Positions 38,756 to 49,019 of a stretch of 64,000 nt of DNA are shown piece by piece. Within the stretch, counting starts at the first letter, position 1, and every line of letters starts with the position of its first letter. Under the pieces are notes generated by a model. That model saw only the letters and a program-made list of their open reading frames with translations, searched no databases and was not told the DNA's origin. Source of the DNA: Dickeya chrysanthemi NCPPB 402 (GTDB taxonomy: Bacteria > Pseudomonadota > Gammaproteobacteria > Enterobacterales > Enterobacteriaceae). The position numbers and the translations under genes are program-made. The stretch is taken from the NCBI RefSeq assembly GCF_000406105.1, contig NZ_CM001974.1:1125847-1189846 (forward strand), read 5' to 3'.

Positions 38756-39502
38756 ATGTTACAGAATATACGCATTGTGCTGGTGGAAACTTCACATACC
38801 GGCAATATGGGGTCAACGGCCAGGGCAATGAAAACCATGGGCCTGACCAATCTTTGGCTGGTCAATCCGCTGGTCAAACCCGATTCGCAGGCGATTTCGT
38901 TGTCTGCCGGCGCCAGTGATGTCATTGGCAACGCCACTATCGTCGATACCCTCGATCAAGCGCTGGAAGGATGTGGCCTGGTGGTCGGCACCAGCGCCCG
39001 CTCCCGCACGTTGCCCTGGCCGATGCTGGAGCCGCGTGAATGCGGCGTACGCAGCATTCAGGAAGCGCAACGCGCACCGGTGGCGATTGTGTTCGGCCGT
39101 GAGCGCGTGGGGCTGACGAATGAGGAACTGCAAAAATGTCACTACCATGTGGCGATCCCCGCTAATCCTGAATACAGCTCGCTCAATCTGGCGATGGCGG
39201 TGCAGATCCTGTCTTATGAGGTCCGCGTCGCCTGGTTGGATAGCCAACAGCAAGGTGAGCCGGCGCATGAGGAGAGCCCCTATCCGCTGGCGGATGATCT
39301 GGAGCGTTTTTATCAACATCTGGAAGAGACGTTGCTGCACACCGGTTTCATCCGTCAGGCGCATCAGGGGCAGGTGATGAATAAGCTGCGTCGGTTGTTT
39401 ACCCGCGCCCGTCCTGAAAACCAGGAGCTCAATATCCTGCGTGGCATTCTGAGCGCGATCACCAAAACGACGCCATCGGATCCGTCGCAGAATAATCATT
39501 GA
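38756..39502 (+). CDS. trmJ: tRNA (cytidine/uridine-2'-O)-methyltransferase TrmJ
   Basis: The 248-residue SPOUT methyltransferase has motif 1 [22 protein letters not shown], motif 2 [15 protein letters not shown] and motif 3 [17 protein letters not shown], which form the knotted SAM site. TrmJ methylates the 2'-OH of position 32 in several tRNAs. A C-terminal extension (about 170-248) is typical of the bacterial enzyme. It lies upstream of iscR, as in E. coli. Confidence 0.96.
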   Translation: MLQNIRIVLVETSHTGNMGSTARAMKTMGLTNLWLVNPLVKPDSQAISLSAGASDVIGNATIVDTLDQALEGCGLVVGTSARSRTLPWPMLEPRECGVRSIQEAQRAPVAIVFGRERVGLTNEELQKCHYHVAIPANPEYSSLNLAMAVQILSYEVRVAWLDSQQQGEPAHEESPYPLADDLERFYQHLEETLLHTGFIRQAHQGQVMNKLRRLFTRARPENQELNILRGILSAITKTTPSDPSQNNH

Positions 39503-39552
39503 ATGAGAGCGGCTTGAGAGTGGTTATTGGGAATACGTGCTGTGCCGGGGTA

Positions 39553-39602
39553 ATAGTTGAGTTATTTACTCGGTTAAATAGTTGACTGAAACACTCGGGA
39601 AT
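39553..39602 (+). promoter_or_regulatory. Two tandem IscR type 1 sites
   Basis: Two adjacent 25-base sites (39553-39577 and 39578-39602) share the pattern ATAGTTGA-N7-ACTCGG, close to the type 1 motif bound by [2Fe-2S]-IscR. They are phased exactly 25 bases apart and lie just upstream of the proposed -35. This fits negative autoregulation of the isc operon. Confidence 0.78.
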
Positions 39603-39630
39603 GTCAGACTCATGACTGTGCTATGTATGC

Positions 39631-39659
39631 TTGACTCATAATACTTGTCTTAATAATAC
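39631..39659 (+). promoter_or_regulatory. Promoter of the isc operon
   Basis: -35 TTGACT (39631-39636) and -10 TAATAC (39654-39659) are separated by 17 bases. The iscR start codon is 27 bases downstream. Confidence 0.65.
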
Positions 39660-39685
39660 ATGTTTATCTTACGGATACCACTAAC

Positions 39686-40180
39686 ATGAGACTGACATCT
39701 AAAGGCCGCTACGCCGTTACCGCCATGCTCGATGTGGCGCTGCATTCAAAAGAAGGCCCGGTTCCGCTGGCGGATATCTCCGAGCGTCAGGGTATTTCGC
39801 TTTCTTATCTGGAACAGCTGTTTTCTCGCCTTCGCAAGCATGGGTTGGTTGCCAGCGTGCGTGGTCCGGGCGGCGGCTATCTGTTGGGGAAAGATTCCGC
39901 CGAAATCGCTGTCGGCTCAGTCATCTCTGCGGTGGATGAATCCGTGGACGCGACCCGTTGCCAGGGGAAGGAAGGGTGTCAGGGCGGCGATCGTTGCCTG
40001 ACCCATACGCTGTGGCGCGATCTGAGCGACCGCATCAGCGAGTTCCTCAACAACATCACCCTGGATGAACTGGTTAACAATAAAGAGATTCTGGACGTCG
40101 CGGATCGTCAGGATGCTGACGTGCGTCGTACCGCCAACGGACGCATACAAGAAACTATTAACGTCAACTTGCGTGCCTGA
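39686..40180 (+). CDS. iscR: Fe-S cluster regulator IscR
   Basis: The 164-residue Rrf2-family protein has an N-terminal winged helix ([37 protein letters not shown]) and the [2Fe-2S] ligands Cys92, Cys98, Cys104 and His107 in [21 protein letters not shown]. Loaded IscR represses the isc promoter; apo-IscR regulates other genes. It is the first gene of iscRSUA-hscBA-fdx-iscX. Confidence 0.97.
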   Translation: MRLTSKGRYAVTAMLDVALHSKEGPVPLADISERQGISLSYLEQLFSRLRKHGLVASVRGPGGGYLLGKDSAEIAVGSVISAVDESVDATRCQGKEGCQGGDRCLTHTLWRDLSDRISEFLNNITLDELVNNKEILDVADRQDADVRRTANGRIQETINVNLRA

Positions 40181-40238
40181 AAGAAAAAAGAACGAAACGC
40201 CTTGAACGTTTTGAAGTGATGTACGGAGTTTAAGAGCA

Positions 40239-41453
40239 ATGAAGTTACCGATTTATCTGGATTATTCCGCAACCACGCCGGTCGATCCGCGTGTGGCTGA
40301 AAAAATGATGCAGTTTCTGACCCTGGACGGTACGTTTGGCAACCCGGCCTCACGTTCCCACCGTTTCGGCTGGCAGGCGGAAGAAGCGGTGGATATCGCC
40401 CGTAACCAGATCGCTGAACTGGTCGGCGCGGATCCGCGTGAGATCGTCTTTACTTCCGGCGCCACCGAGTCCGATAACCTGGCTATCAAAGGTGCAGCGA
40501 ATTTCTACCAGAAGAAAGGCAAGCACATCATTACCAGCAAGACGGAACACAAAGCCGTGCTGGATACCTGCCGTCAACTGGAGCGCGAAGGGTTTGAAGT
40601 GACCTACCTGGCGCCGCAGCGCAACGGTATTATCGATCTGAAAGAGCTGGAAGCCGCTATGCGTGACGACACCATCGTGGTGTCCATTATGCATGTGAAT
40701 AACGAAATCGGCGTGGTGCAGGATATCGCCACCATCGGTGAAATGTGCCGTAGCCGCGGCATCATTTTCCATGTTGATGCCACCCAGAGCGTAGGCAAAT
40801 TGCCGATCGACCTCAGCCAACTGAAAGTCGACCTGATGTCTTTCTCCGGCCACAAGATTTACGGCCCAAAAGGGATTGGCGCGCTGTATGTGCGTCGCAA
40901 GCCGCGCGTGCGTATCGAAGCGCAGATGCACGGTGGCGGCCACGAACGCGGCATGCGCTCCGGTACCCTGCCGGTGCACCAGATTGTGGGGATGGGTGAA
41001 GCTTACCGCATCGCCAAAGAAGAGATGGCCGAAGAAGCGGTACGTCTGCGCAACCTGCGCAATCGCCTGTGGAACGGTATCAACGATATCGAAGAAGTGT
41101 ACCTGAACGGCGACCTGGAGCAGGGCGCGCCGAATATCCTGAACGTGAGTTTCAACTACGTGGAAGGTGAATCGCTGATCATGGCGTTGAAGGATCTGGC
41201 GGTGTCTTCCGGTTCGGCCTGTACATCCGCCAGCCTGGAACCTTCCTATGTGTTGCGCGCGTTGGGGATGAGCGATGAACTGGCGCACAGTTCCATCCGT
41301 TTCTCACTGGGTCGCTTCACCACTGAAGAAGAAATTGACTACACCATCGATCTGGTTCGTAAATCCATCGGCCGTCTGCGTGATCTGTCTCCGTTGTGGG
41401 ACATGTTCAAGCAGGGCGTGGATATCAACAGCATCGAATGGGCGCATCATTAA
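40239..41453 (+). CDS. iscS: Cysteine desulfurase IscS
   Basis: The 404-residue PLP enzyme matches E. coli IscS in length and throughout. It contains the PLP lysine ([16 protein letters not shown]), the mobile loop with the active Cys328 ([18 protein letters not shown]), and the C-terminal [22 protein letters not shown] that contacts IscU and other acceptors. It supplies persulfide sulfur for Fe-S clusters and tRNA thiolation. Spacing to iscR is 58 bases. Confidence 0.98.
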   Translation: MKLPIYLDYSATTPVDPRVAEKMMQFLTLDGTFGNPASRSHRFGWQAEEAVDIARNQIAELVGADPREIVFTSGATESDNLAIKGAANFYQKKGKHIITSKTEHKAVLDTCRQLEREGFEVTYLAPQRNGIIDLKELEAAMRDDTIVVSIMHVNNEIGVVQDIATIGEMCRSRGIIFHVDATQSVGKLPIDLSQLKVDLMSFSGHKIYGPKGIGALYVRRKPRVRIEAQMHGGGHERGMRSGTLPVHQIVGMGEAYRIAKEEMAEEAVRLRNLRNRLWNGINDIEEVYLNGDLEQGAPNILNVSFNYVEGESLIMALKDLAVSSGSACTSASLEPSYVLRALGMSDELAHSSIRFSLGRFTTEEEIDYTIDLVRKSIGRLRDLSPLWDMFKQGVDINSIEWAHH

Positions 41454-41477
41454 TTCGCAGGAATCAGGACGCATATT

Positions 41478-41864
41478 ATGGCTTACAGCGAAAAAGTAAT
41501 TGATCACTATGAAAACCCGCGCAACGTCGGCTCGTTTGATTCGTCGGATCCGAGCATCGGTAGCGGTATGGTGGGCGCACCGGCCTGCGGCGACGTGATG
41601 AAACTGCAAATCAAGGTCAATGAGCAGGGGATTATCGAAGACGCCCGCTTTAAAACCTACGGTTGTGGTTCCGCCATCGCTTCCAGCTCGCTGGTCACCG
41701 AGTGGGTGAAAGGCAAGAGCCTGACCGAAGCCGAATCGATTAAAAACACCCAGATCGCCGAAGAACTGGAGTTGCCGCCGGTAAAAATTCACTGCTCTAT
41801 TCTGGCTGAAGACGCTATCAAAGCCGCCATCGCCGATTACAAGAGCAAACGTGGCGACAAATAA
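41478..41864 (+). CDS. iscU: Fe-S cluster scaffold IscU
   Basis: The 128-residue scaffold carries the three cluster cysteines (GAPACGDVMKL, YGCGSAIASSS, KIHCSILAEDAI), the conserved Asp after the first Cys, and the LPPVK motif recognised by HscA. Clusters are assembled here from IscS sulfur and passed on with HscA/HscB. It follows iscS by 24 bases. Confidence 0.98.
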   Translation: MAYSEKVIDHYENPRNVGSFDSSDPSIGSGMVGAPACGDVMKLQIKVNEQGIIEDARFKTYGCGSAIASSSLVTEWVKGKSLTEAESIKNTQIAEELELPPVKIHCSILAEDAIKAAIADYKSKRGDK

Positions 41865-41892
41865 CGGGCAGATGAATTAGAGGTTTTTGCTT

Positions 41893-42216
41893 ATGTCGAT
41901 TTCCCTGAGCGACAGCGCTGCGCAACGCGTTAATGCCTTTATGGCCAATCGTGGCAAAGGCGTCGGTCTGCGTCTGGGCGTGAGAACGTCCGGCTGTTCC
42001 GGTATGGCGTATGTGCTGGAATTTGTTGATGAATTGAACACCGACGATGTGGTGTTTGAAGACAAGGGCGTGAAGGTCATTATTGATGGCAAAAGTTTGG
42101 TCTATCTTGACGGCACCGAGTTGGATTTCGTCAAGGAAGGGCTGAACGAAGGCTTCAAGTTCAATAACCCTAACGTTTCCAGCGAGTGCGGTTGCGGCGA
42201 AAGCTTTAATGTCTGA
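41893..42216 (+). CDS. iscA: A-type Fe-S carrier IscA
   Basis: The 107-residue product equals E. coli IscA. The ATG at 41893 is preferred over an upstream TTG because AGAGG is about nine bases away and [13 protein letters not shown] is the family start. The three cysteines are in [10 protein letters not shown] and [10 protein letters not shown]. IscA delivers clusters to [4Fe-4S] apoproteins. Confidence 0.97.
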   Translation: MSISLSDSAAQRVNAFMANRGKGVGLRLGVRTSGCSGMAYVLEFVDELNTDDVVFEDKGVKVIIDGKSLVYLDGTELDFVKEGLNEGFKFNNPNVSSECGCGESFNV

Positions 42217-42313
42217 CCGCCGGCCGGTCTGTTGACTGGTTCCCGCCGCGTTGTGTGCTCCGGCATGTAACGCGGCGGGCGTGCATGAATTGTCTGCGAA
42301 CTCAGAGCACACT

Positions 42314-42832
42314 ATGGATTACTTTGCTTTATTCGGGCTGCCGATTCGCTATAACGTGGATGGCAGCCTGCTTGCTTCCCGGTTTCAGGAACTGCAGCGC
42401 CAGTTTCACCCTGACCGTTTTGCCGCCAGTCCGGAACGTGAACGCATGATGGCGTTACAACAGGCGGCGACCATCAATAATGCCTATCAGGCGCTGAAGC
42501 ACCCGCTGAAACGCGCGGAGTATATGCTATCTTTGCACGGTTTCGATTTGAGCAACGAGCAGCATACGCTCCATGACACTGCATTCCTGATGGAGCAGAT
42601 GGAACTGCGTGAAGAGCTGGACGAGATTGAACGTCGCCCGGATGCGGAAAGTGCGCTGGCAACATTTGCACAGCGTCTGCAAGGGATTACCCGCCAGCGC
42701 AGCGAGCAGATGACGCGCGAGCTGGATGAGGAATCCTGGTCGGATGCAGCGGATACGGTACGTAAACTGCGTTTTTTTGATCGGCTCCGGCAGCAAGTTG
42801 AACAACTCGAAGAACAATTGCTGGAACGATAA
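42314..42832 (+). CDS. hscB: Fe-S co-chaperone HscB (Hsc20)
   Basis: The 172-residue protein has an N-terminal J domain with the HPD motif ([17 protein letters not shown]) and a C-terminal three-helix domain that binds IscU. The ATG at 42314 ([10 protein letters not shown]) is the family start; the open frame upstream is not conserved. HscB stimulates the ATPase of HscA and hands IscU to it. Confidence 0.96.
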   Translation: MDYFALFGLPIRYNVDGSLLASRFQELQRQFHPDRFAASPERERMMALQQAATINNAYQALKHPLKRAEYMLSLHGFDLSNEQHTLHDTAFLMEQMELREELDEIERRPDAESALATFAQRLQGITRQRSEQMTRELDEESWSDAADTVRKLRFFDRLRQQVEQLEEQLLER

Positions 42833-42906
42833 GTCACATTCAATCCGGTGGGCAGTAATGACCAGGTGTCACCTCTCGCCCGCCCGCCAATTGATGGAAG
42901 CTCAAT

Positions 42907-44757
42907 ATGGCCTTATTACAAATCAGCGAGCCAGGGCTGAGTGCGGCACCGCATCAGCAGCGTCTGGCCGTCGGCATTGATCTGGGAACGACCCATTCTC
43001 TGGTCGCCACCGTTCGCAGCGGTGAGGCACAAACGTTGCCTGACCATGACGGGCGCCACCTATTGCCGTCCGTTGTGCATTACGACGCCGACGGTCATAC
43101 CGTTGGCTGGGACGCTCGCCGGCAGGCGGCGACCGATCCGGTCAATACGGTCAGCTCCGTCAAACGCTTGATGGGGCGTTCGCTCTCCGATATTCGTCAG
43201 CGCTATCCCCATTTGCCCTATCGGCTTGAAGCCAGCGAGAATGGCCTGCCGGTGTTGCAGACTGCCAGAGGTCCGCGTAATCCGATTCAGATATCGGCCG
43301 ATATTTTGTCGGCGTTGACCCGGCGTGCCGAAGAGGCGCTGAATGGGCTGCCTGACGGCGTTGTAATCACCGTGCCGGCCTATTTTGATGATGCACAGCG
43401 TCAGGGCACCAAAGATGCGGCTCGTCTGGCCGGTTTGCATGTGCTGCGGCTGCTTAACGAACCGACCGCGGCGGCGATTGCCTATGGGCTGGATTCCGGC
43501 CAGGAAGGCGTGATCGCCGTGTATGATCTGGGCGGCGGCACCTTTGATATTTCTATCCTGCGTCTTAGCCGCGGCGTATTTGAAGTGTTGGCTACCGGCG
43601 GCGATTCCGCGCTGGGCGGTGACGATTTCGACCATCTGCTGGTCGAATGGATTCGTGAACAGGCCGGGATTACCGTACGCGACGATCATCAATTGCAGCA
43701 GGTGCTGCTGAATACCGCCATACAGACCAAGATTGCCTTGAGCGATGCGCAAACCGTGCCGGTATCGGTGGCGGGCTGGCAAGGCGAGATGACCCGCGAA
43801 CAGTTCAACACCCTGATTGCGCCGCTGGTAAAACGCACGCTGCTGTCCTGTCGCCGCTCGCTGAAAGACGCGGGTGTCGATATGGATGAAGTAAAAGAGG
43901 TGGTGATGGTCGGCGGCTCCACCCGCGTGCCGCTGGTGCGTGAGCGGGTTGGCGAATTCTTTGGCCGTACGCCGTTGACCTCTATCGACCCGGATAAGGT
44001 GGTGGCTATCGGCGCCGCGATCCAGGCGGATATTCTGGTGGGCAACAAGCCCGACAGCGAAATGCTGTTGCTGGACGTGATTCCGTTGTCACTGGGGCTG
44101 GAAACCATGGGGGGATTGGTCGAGAAAGTGATTCCGCGTAATACCACTATTCCGGTGGCGCGCGCGCAGGAGTTCACCACATTCAAAGACGGCCAGACCG
44201 CGATGATGATCCATGTATTGCAGGGGGAGCGCGAACTGGTGCAGGATTGCCGTTCGCTTGGGCGCTTCACGCTGCGCGGCATCCCATCGATGCCTGCTGG
44301 CGGCGCACATATCCGGGTGACATTCCAGGTGGACGCCGATGGGTTGCTGAGCGTGACCGCGATGGAGAAATCTACCGGGGTGGAGGCTTCCATTCAGGTG
44401 AAACCGTCTTATGGTTTGAGCGACGATGAAATCGCCACCATGATCACCGATTCCATGCAGAACGCCCAGCACGACATGAGTGCGCGCTGGCTGGCTGAGC
44501 AGCGCGTGGAAGCCACGCGCGTGCTGGAAAGTCTCAACAGCGCGCTGGCGGTGGATGCCGCTCTACTGAACGATGAAGAGCGGGCGGCGATCGACGCTGC
44601 CAGCCTTCAATTGCAGCAGGCTGCACAGGAAACCGACGCCTCAGCCATTGAGGCCGCGATTAAAAAATTAGACCAACAAACCCAGGAATTCGCTGCCCGC
44701 CGGATGGATGAATCTATCCGCCGTGCGTTGGCGGGGCATTCCGTGGACGAGGTATAA
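42907..44757 (+). CDS. hscA: Hsp70-type chaperone HscA
   Basis: The 616-residue chaperone has the ATPase motifs [43 protein letters not shown] and [16 protein letters not shown], and a substrate domain with the Hsp70-like [18 protein letters not shown]. HscA binds the LPPVK motif of IscU to promote cluster transfer. It is 74 bases downstream of hscB and one base upstream of fdx. Confidence 0.97.
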   Translation: MALLQISEPGLSAAPHQQRLAVGIDLGTTHSLVATVRSGEAQTLPDHDGRHLLPSVVHYDADGHTVGWDARRQAATDPVNTVSSVKRLMGRSLSDIRQRYPHLPYRLEASENGLPVLQTARGPRNPIQISADILSALTRRAEEALNGLPDGVVITVPAYFDDAQRQGTKDAARLAGLHVLRLLNEPTAAAIAYGLDSGQEGVIAVYDLGGGTFDISILRLSRGVFEVLATGGDSALGGDDFDHLLVEWIREQAGITVRDDHQLQQVLLNTAIQTKIALSDAQTVPVSVAGWQGEMTREQFNTLIAPLVKRTLLSCRRSLKDAGVDMDEVKEVVMVGGSTRVPLVRERVGEFFGRTPLTSIDPDKVVAIGAAIQADILVGNKPDSEMLLLDVIPLSLGLETMGGLVEKVIPRNTTIPVARAQEFTTFKDGQTAMMIHVLQGERELVQDCRSLGRFTLRGIPSMPAGGAHIRVTFQVDADGLLSVTAMEKSTGVEASIQVKPSYGLSDDEIATMITDSMQNAQHDMSARWLAEQRVEATRVLESLNSALAVDAALLNDEERAAIDAASLQLQQAAQETDASAIEAAIKKLDQQTQEFAARRMDESIRRALAGHSVDEV

Positions 44758-44758
44758 C

Positions 44759-45094
44759 ATGCCCAAGATTGTTTTTCTGCCGCATCAGGACTTGTGTCCG
44801 GAAGGGGCAGTTTTGGAAGCGAACAGTGGTGAAACCATTCTGGACGTGGCATTGCGCAACGGTATTGAAATTGAGCATGCCTGTGAAAAGTCCTGTGCCT
44901 GCACCACCTGCCACTGCATTGTCCGGGAAGGATTTGATTCGTTGCCGGAAAGCACCGAAGACGAAGACGACATGCTGGACAAAGCCTGGGGGCTGGAGCC
45001 GGAAAGCCGGCTGGGTTGCCAGGCACGCATCACCGATGAAGATCTGGTGGTGGAAATTCCGCGTTATACCATTAACCACGCACGCGAGCATTGA
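44759..45094 (+). CDS. fdx: [2Fe-2S] ferredoxin Fdx
   Basis: The 111-residue adrenodoxin-type ferredoxin binds its cluster with Cys residues in HACEKSCACTTCHC and LGCQARI. It provides electrons for cluster assembly on IscU. The ATG at 44759 follows the hscA stop by one base. Confidence 0.97.
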   Translation: MPKIVFLPHQDLCPEGAVLEANSGETILDVALRNGIEIEHACEKSCACTTCHCIVREGFDSLPESTEDEDDMLDKAWGLEPESRLGCQARITDEDLVVEIPRYTINHAREH

Positions 45095-45105
45095 CGGGGT
45101 AACTC

Positions 45106-45306
45106 ATGGGACTGAAATGGACCGATAGCCGTGAAATCGGCGAAGCGTTGTACGACCTGTATCCTGATACCGACCCAAAAACCGTGCGTTTCACCGACCT
45201 GCACCGCTGGATTTGCGAGCTGGATGAGTTTGACGATGAACCGGAGGCGTCAAACGAGAAGATTCTGGAAGCCATCCTGCTGGTATGGCTGGACGAAGCC
45301 GAATAA
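45106..45306 (+). CDS. iscX: Fe-S assembly protein IscX
   Basis: The 66-residue acidic protein ([33 protein letters not shown]) matches E. coli IscX, a small iron- and IscS-binding protein that modulates desulfurase activity. It closes the isc operon; a terminator follows the stop by 11 bases. Confidence 0.96.
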   Translation: MGLKWTDSREIGEALYDLYPDTDPKTVRFTDLHRWICELDEFDDEPEASNEKILEAILLVWLDEAE

Positions 45307-45317
45307 CCGAATTAGTC

Positions 45318-45354
45318 AACGGGCTGCCTTGAGGTGGCCCGTTTTCTCTTTTTT
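45318..45354 (+). terminator. Terminator of the isc operon
   Basis: AACGGGC and GCCCGTT pair, with further partial pairing inside around a TTGA loop, and are followed by TTCTCTTTTTT. pepB therefore probably has its own promoter or depends on read-through. Confidence 0.82.
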
Positions 45355-45406
45355 CATCATGGCGATAGCGGGCTGATAAAAACAAAGCCCGATTTGGAGT
45401 AGATGT

Positions 45407-46702
45407 ATGACAACTGAAGCGATGCTGATTACCCTTTCCCATCAGCCAGCGGACGCACGCTGGGGTGAGAAAGCCTCGTTAACCGCCAATGAGCAGGGAT
45501 TTACCATCCATCTGTCCGGCGACAAGCCGCAGACCATTATTCAGCGTGCGGCCCGCAAAATCGACGGGCAGGGTATCAAACACGTCAAACTGGCAGGCGA
45601 AGGCTGGGATCTGGAAAGCAGTTGGGCGTTCTGGCAGGGGTATCGTGGTCCGAAGGGCAAACGCACGGTAGAGTGGGCCACGTTGCCTGAGTCACAGCAG
45701 CAGGAACTGGAGAGCCGCCTGAAGATCGTTGACTGGGTGCGCGATACCATCAATCTTCCGGCAGAAGATCTGGGGCCGGAACAACTGGCGACTCGGGCCA
45801 TCGATCTGCTGTGCAGCGTGGCGGGTGAAGCGATTTCCTATCGCATTACCAAAGGCGAGGATCTGCGTGAGCAGAACTACGCTGGTTTACATACCGTCGG
45901 TCGCGGTTCCGAACGTTCGCCGGTATTGCTGGCGTTGGATTATAACCCGACCGGCAAGGCAGACGCGCCGGTGCTGGCCTGCCTGGTTGGTAAAGGCATC
46001 ACTTTTGATACCGGCGGTTATAGCCTGAAGGGCAGCGGTTTCATGGATTCCATGAAGTCTGATATGGGCGGTGCGGCGACGGTGACCGGCGCGCTGGCGC
46101 TGGCGGCGGCTCGCGGCTTGCAGCAGCGTGTGAAACTGTACCTGTGTTGCGCGGATAACATGGTCAGCGGCAATGCGTTCCGTCTGGGCGATATCATTCG
46201 TTATCGCAATGGTAAAACCGTTGAAGTCATGAATACCGATGCCGAAGGGCGTCTGGTGCTGGCTGATGGCCTGATTGACGCCGCCGAGCAGAATCCGCAG
46301 TGGATTGTGGATTGTGCGACCTTGACCGGGGCGGCCAAAACCGCGTTGGGTAATGATTACCACGCACTGTTCAGTTTCGACGATGCAATGATTGACTCGC
46401 TGATGGAAAGTGCCCGTCGCGAAGGCGAGCCGTTCTGGCGTCTGCCGCTGGAAGAGTTCCATCGCCAGCATCTGCCGTCTAACTTTGCCGAGCTGAATAA
46501 CGTGGCGGGTGCGGCACACACCGCAGGCGCCAGCACGGCGGCGGCGTTCCTGTCTCACTTTGTGAAAAACTACCAGCAAGGCTGGCTGCATATCGACTGT
46601 TCCGCGACTTACCGCAAATCGGCGGTGGAGCAGTGGTCTGCCGGCGCTACCGGCCTGGGCGTGCGCACGCTGGCCGACTTCCTGCTGCATAAAGCGGGTT
46701 AA
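45407..46702 (+). CDS. pepB: Peptidase B (leucyl aminopeptidase family)
   Basis: The 431-residue M17 aminopeptidase has the metal-binding and catalytic motifs [27 protein letters not shown] and [17 protein letters not shown] (NTDAEGRL signature). It removes N-terminal residues from peptides and is hexameric with two metal ions per subunit. E. coli PepB is 427 aa. It follows isc as in E. coli; GGAG lies about eight bases before the ATG. Confidence 0.96.
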   Translation: MTTEAMLITLSHQPADARWGEKASLTANEQGFTIHLSGDKPQTIIQRAARKIDGQGIKHVKLAGEGWDLESSWAFWQGYRGPKGKRTVEWATLPESQQQELESRLKIVDWVRDTINLPAEDLGPEQLATRAIDLLCSVAGEAISYRITKGEDLREQNYAGLHTVGRGSERSPVLLALDYNPTGKADAPVLACLVGKGITFDTGGYSLKGSGFMDSMKSDMGGAATVTGALALAAARGLQQRVKLYLCCADNMVSGNAFRLGDIIRYRNGKTVEVMNTDAEGRLVLADGLIDAAEQNPQWIVDCATLTGAAKTALGNDYHALFSFDDAMIDSLMESARREGEPFWRLPLEEFHRQHLPSNFAELNNVAGAAHTAGASTAAAFLSHFVKNYQQGWLHIDCSATYRKSAVEQWSAGATGLGVRTLADFLLHKAG

Positions 46703-46796
46703 CCGGGATCAGGCTATATGAAGACGACAACAAGGAGCCGATGTTCCCTGTTGTCGTTACTGTGCTTACCGCTGACGTTAAGCGTTGAGGAGCGTT

Positions 46797-47591
46797 ATGG
46801 AGTTTTCACCCCACAATCGGCTGGAAGAGGTGTTAAAGCTGGCCGCATCGGAACCGGCGCATCGGCCTGAGTTTTTCAGCGAACTGCTGGAAGCGACGGT
46901 GTATGTGCTGGGCCACAGCGAAGAAGAGATGTCTGGCGAAAGCAGCCTGCAGGCAGGCGGCGAGCTGCAATTGCAGCACTGGGAAAAACCGGACGGTGAT
47001 TCCGCCATTCCGTTTTTTTCTTCGCTGGAGGCATTGCAACTGGCGGTGACCGACGAACAGGCATTTCTGGCGTTGCCAGTCAGAACTCTGTTCGATATCA
47101 CCCGTGGTGCCACGTTGTTTCTCAATCCGAAGCTGCCATATGGCAAAGAATTTTTGCCGCAGGAGATCGAACACCTGTTGTCCAGTGAGGGGAGTGGTCT
47201 GGTGCAACAGCATCTTCTGGATGGCGACGCCGAACTAAAAATCGGCATTCCGGCTGAGATGCCGACCCAGATGATTGATTCTCTGACTCAGTTGTTCAGT
47301 AAGCACCGCAACGTAAAACGGGCGTTTCTGGCGCAGCTCCAGGAACCGGATGAAGATCAGCCGCACTTACTGATCGGTCTGGATGTGTATGGCGACGATC
47401 TGGACGAGTTGATTCAGGCAACCGGATCGGTGGCGACGGATACCCAGCCGGATGACCGCCCGATCGATATTTGTCTGGTGAATAATGACGAACCCGGCAT
47501 CAGTCACTTTTTAATTCGCCACACCACGCCGTTTTATGAGCGCAAATGGGGAAGTTTCCTGCGCGAATTCAAAAATGGCGGCCAGGCATAG
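46797..47591 (+). CDS. sseB: SseB family protein
   Basis: The 264-residue protein starts at the ATG of MEFSPHNRLEEVLKLAASEP with GAGGAG just upstream. It has an N-terminal SseB domain (AHRPEFFSELLEATVYVLG) and a C-terminal SseB domain containing FLAQLQEPDEDQPHLLIGLD. In E. coli SseB enhances serine sensitivity; the molecular role is unknown. Its stop codon lies in the first copy of a 17-bp tandem duplication. Confidence 0.93.
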   Translation: MEFSPHNRLEEVLKLAASEPAHRPEFFSELLEATVYVLGHSEEEMSGESSLQAGGELQLQHWEKPDGDSAIPFFSSLEALQLAVTDEQAFLALPVRTLFDITRGATLFLNPKLPYGKEFLPQEIEHLLSSEGSGLVQQHLLDGDAELKIGIPAEMPTQMIDSLTQLFSKHRNVKRAFLAQLQEPDEDQPHLLIGLDVYGDDLDELIQATGSVATDTQPDDRPIDICLVNNDEPGISHFLIRHTTPFYERKWGSFLREFKNGGQA

Positions 47592-47622
47592 CCGGTTGTA
47601 AATAATAGCCGGTTGTAAATAA
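47589..47622. repeat. 17-bp tandem duplication at the end of sseB
   Basis: Two perfect copies of TAGCCGGTTGTAAATAA (47589-47605 and 47606-47622) are adjacent. The sseB stop codon TAG is the first three bases of copy one, so the duplication lies outside the coding part. Confidence 0.92.
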
Positions 47623-47635
47623 ATGCATTACAAGT

Positions 47636-47675
47636 AAAAACGGCGCAGGCAGGGTTGCCTTGCGCCGTTTTTTTA
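47636..47675 (+). terminator. Terminator of sseB
   Basis: AAAACGGCGCAGGCA and TGCCTTGCGCCGTTTT pair with one mismatch around a GGGT loop, ending in seven T. Confidence 0.88.
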
Positions 47676-47702
47676 TTGGTTAATCATCCCCTGTACGGCG
47701 GC

Positions 47703-47904
47703 TATACCCGTCATACTTCAAGTTGCAGGTGCGTTGGCTTTATTACTCGGCCCATCCTGGGGCCTCGCCCTTTCAGGGCCGCAGCAAGCTGCGTTCAAAT
47801 CTGCTCCCGGCAGATTTGTCGCTCACCCCAGTCACTTACTTGAGTAAGCTCCCGGGGATTCGCTGCGTCGCCGTCTTCCTGCAACTCGAATTATTTTGGG
47901 TATA
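47703..47904. repeat. Enlarged ERIC element, 202 bp
   Basis: The ends (TATACCCGTCATACTTCAAG and AATTATTTTGGGTATA) and the core (CACTTACTTGAGTAAGCTCC) are ERIC sequence, but about 75 bases are inserted in the left half. The insert folds into small hairpins: CGCAG-CAAG-CTGCG (47780-47793) and AAATCTGC-TCCCG-GCAGATTT (47797-47817). It is inverted relative to the copy at 33191 and parallel to the one at 49020. It sits between the convergent sseB and sseA genes. Confidence 0.9.
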
Positions 47905-47922
47905 TTCATCTATAACGACCGG

Positions 47923-48777
47923 TCAACCGGTAACGACAGGCACGTCGTCGCGCGCGCCCCATTCGCTCCAGGAACCGTCGTAGAGCGAAACCTGCGGCGC
48001 ATTGAGCACAAACAACGCCAGCATCACCACCGATGCGGTCACACCGGAGCCGCAACTGGCGACAATCGGGCGTTGGATATCGACGCCAGCCTGATGAAAG
48101 ATAGCCGCCAGTTCGTCTGCCGGTTTTAGCGCGCCATTTTCAACCAGCAGGTTCCAGGGAACGTTGAAGCTCCCCGGAATATGACCGCGACGCAGCCCCG
48201 GCCGGGGTTCATCCACCTCACCGAGAAAGCGAGGCGCGGGGCGGGCATCGACAATTTGCTCATCGCCGGTACGGCAAAGGGCCAGCACGTCATTAAGAGA
48301 GCAAATAGCGCCGACGGCAGGCGGTTTGGCGTGGAATTCACTGGCGGTTGGCGACACATCGCCCTGTTCCAACGGCAGCCCTTGCTGCTTCCAGCCTGAT
48401 AGTCCGCCACTGAGGATCGAAATGCGCGAAGCGCCCGAAAGCCTCAGCATCCACCAGGCCCGTGGTGCGGAAAACAGGTTGCCTTCATCGTAAATCACCA
48501 GATGCTGCCGTTCGTTGAGCCCCAGCTTGCCCAATGCGTCAGCAAAGGTGGTGATGTTCGGCATCATGTGCGGCAGCGCGGTGTGGTGGTCTGAAAGGGA
48601 TTCGATATCAAAAAATACGGCGCCTGGCAGATGCTCCGCCTGGTATTCGGCGGCGATATCGCGCGTATCGTTGCCCGGCGGCAACATACGGGCATCAATC
48701 AGGGCGATATCATCATCGTGACGATGTGCATTCAGCCAGGACGCGCTAACAAACAGTCCGGCGGTGGATGTAGACAT
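47923..48777 (-). CDS. sseA: 3-mercaptopyruvate sulfurtransferase SseA
   Basis: The 284-residue protein has two rhodanese domains; the second holds the active-site loop VASCGSGVTASVV, the CGSGVT form that marks mercaptopyruvate sulfurtransferase rather than thiosulfate rhodanese. The ATG at 48777 has GGAGG five bases upstream; the longer frame is not conserved. The enzyme transfers sulfur from 3-mercaptopyruvate to acceptors such as cyanide or thiols. Confidence 0.96.
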   Translation of the reverse strand: MSTSTAGLFVSASWLNAHRHDDDIALIDARMLPPGNDTRDIAAEYQAEHLPGAVFFDIESLSDHHTALPHMMPNITTFADALGKLGLNERQHLVIYDEGNLFSAPRAWWMLRLSGASRISILSGGLSGWKQQGLPLEQGDVSPTASEFHAKPPAVGAICSLNDVLALCRTGDEQIVDARPAPRFLGEVDEPRPGLRRGHIPGSFNVPWNLLVENGALKPADELAAIFHQAGVDIQRPIVASCGSGVTASVVMLALFVLNAPQVSLYDGSWSEWGARDDVPVVTG

Positions 48778-48975
48778 AAAACCTCCCCGTATGAGCCGAC
48801 TCTTCGACTCTGAATGAGCAATATAGGGCATTGTCTGGAATATTTCTGCCTCCGGCAACACGTCTGGCATTGATGTACAGCCTGAATCCATCCTGTTATA
48901 TACATATAGGGGAATAGGCTAAATTTTTTTTACGAAAATGTTATTTTCCTGATGGGAAAGTCATGGCGGTCCCTC

Positions 48976-48981
48976 TATAAT
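48976..48981 (+). promoter_or_regulatory. Possible -10 of the ndk promoter
   Basis: A consensus TATAAT lies upstream of the ERIC element; the matching -35 region is weak (TGGGAA with 17-base spacing). If it is used, the whole ERIC element would be in the ndk leader RNA. No better hexamer pair was seen between the ERIC and ndk, where only 36 bases are left. Confidence 0.45.
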
Positions 48982-49019
48982 CTGCGCCACTTTACACTGG
49001 CTGGTATTATAATTTTATC

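Noticed and set aside
37825..38937. 370-residue version of SuhB
   Set aside because: The first ~100 residues have no similarity and cover the trmJ/suhB promoter region; the E. coli start MHPMLNIAV at 38628 gives the standard 267 residues.
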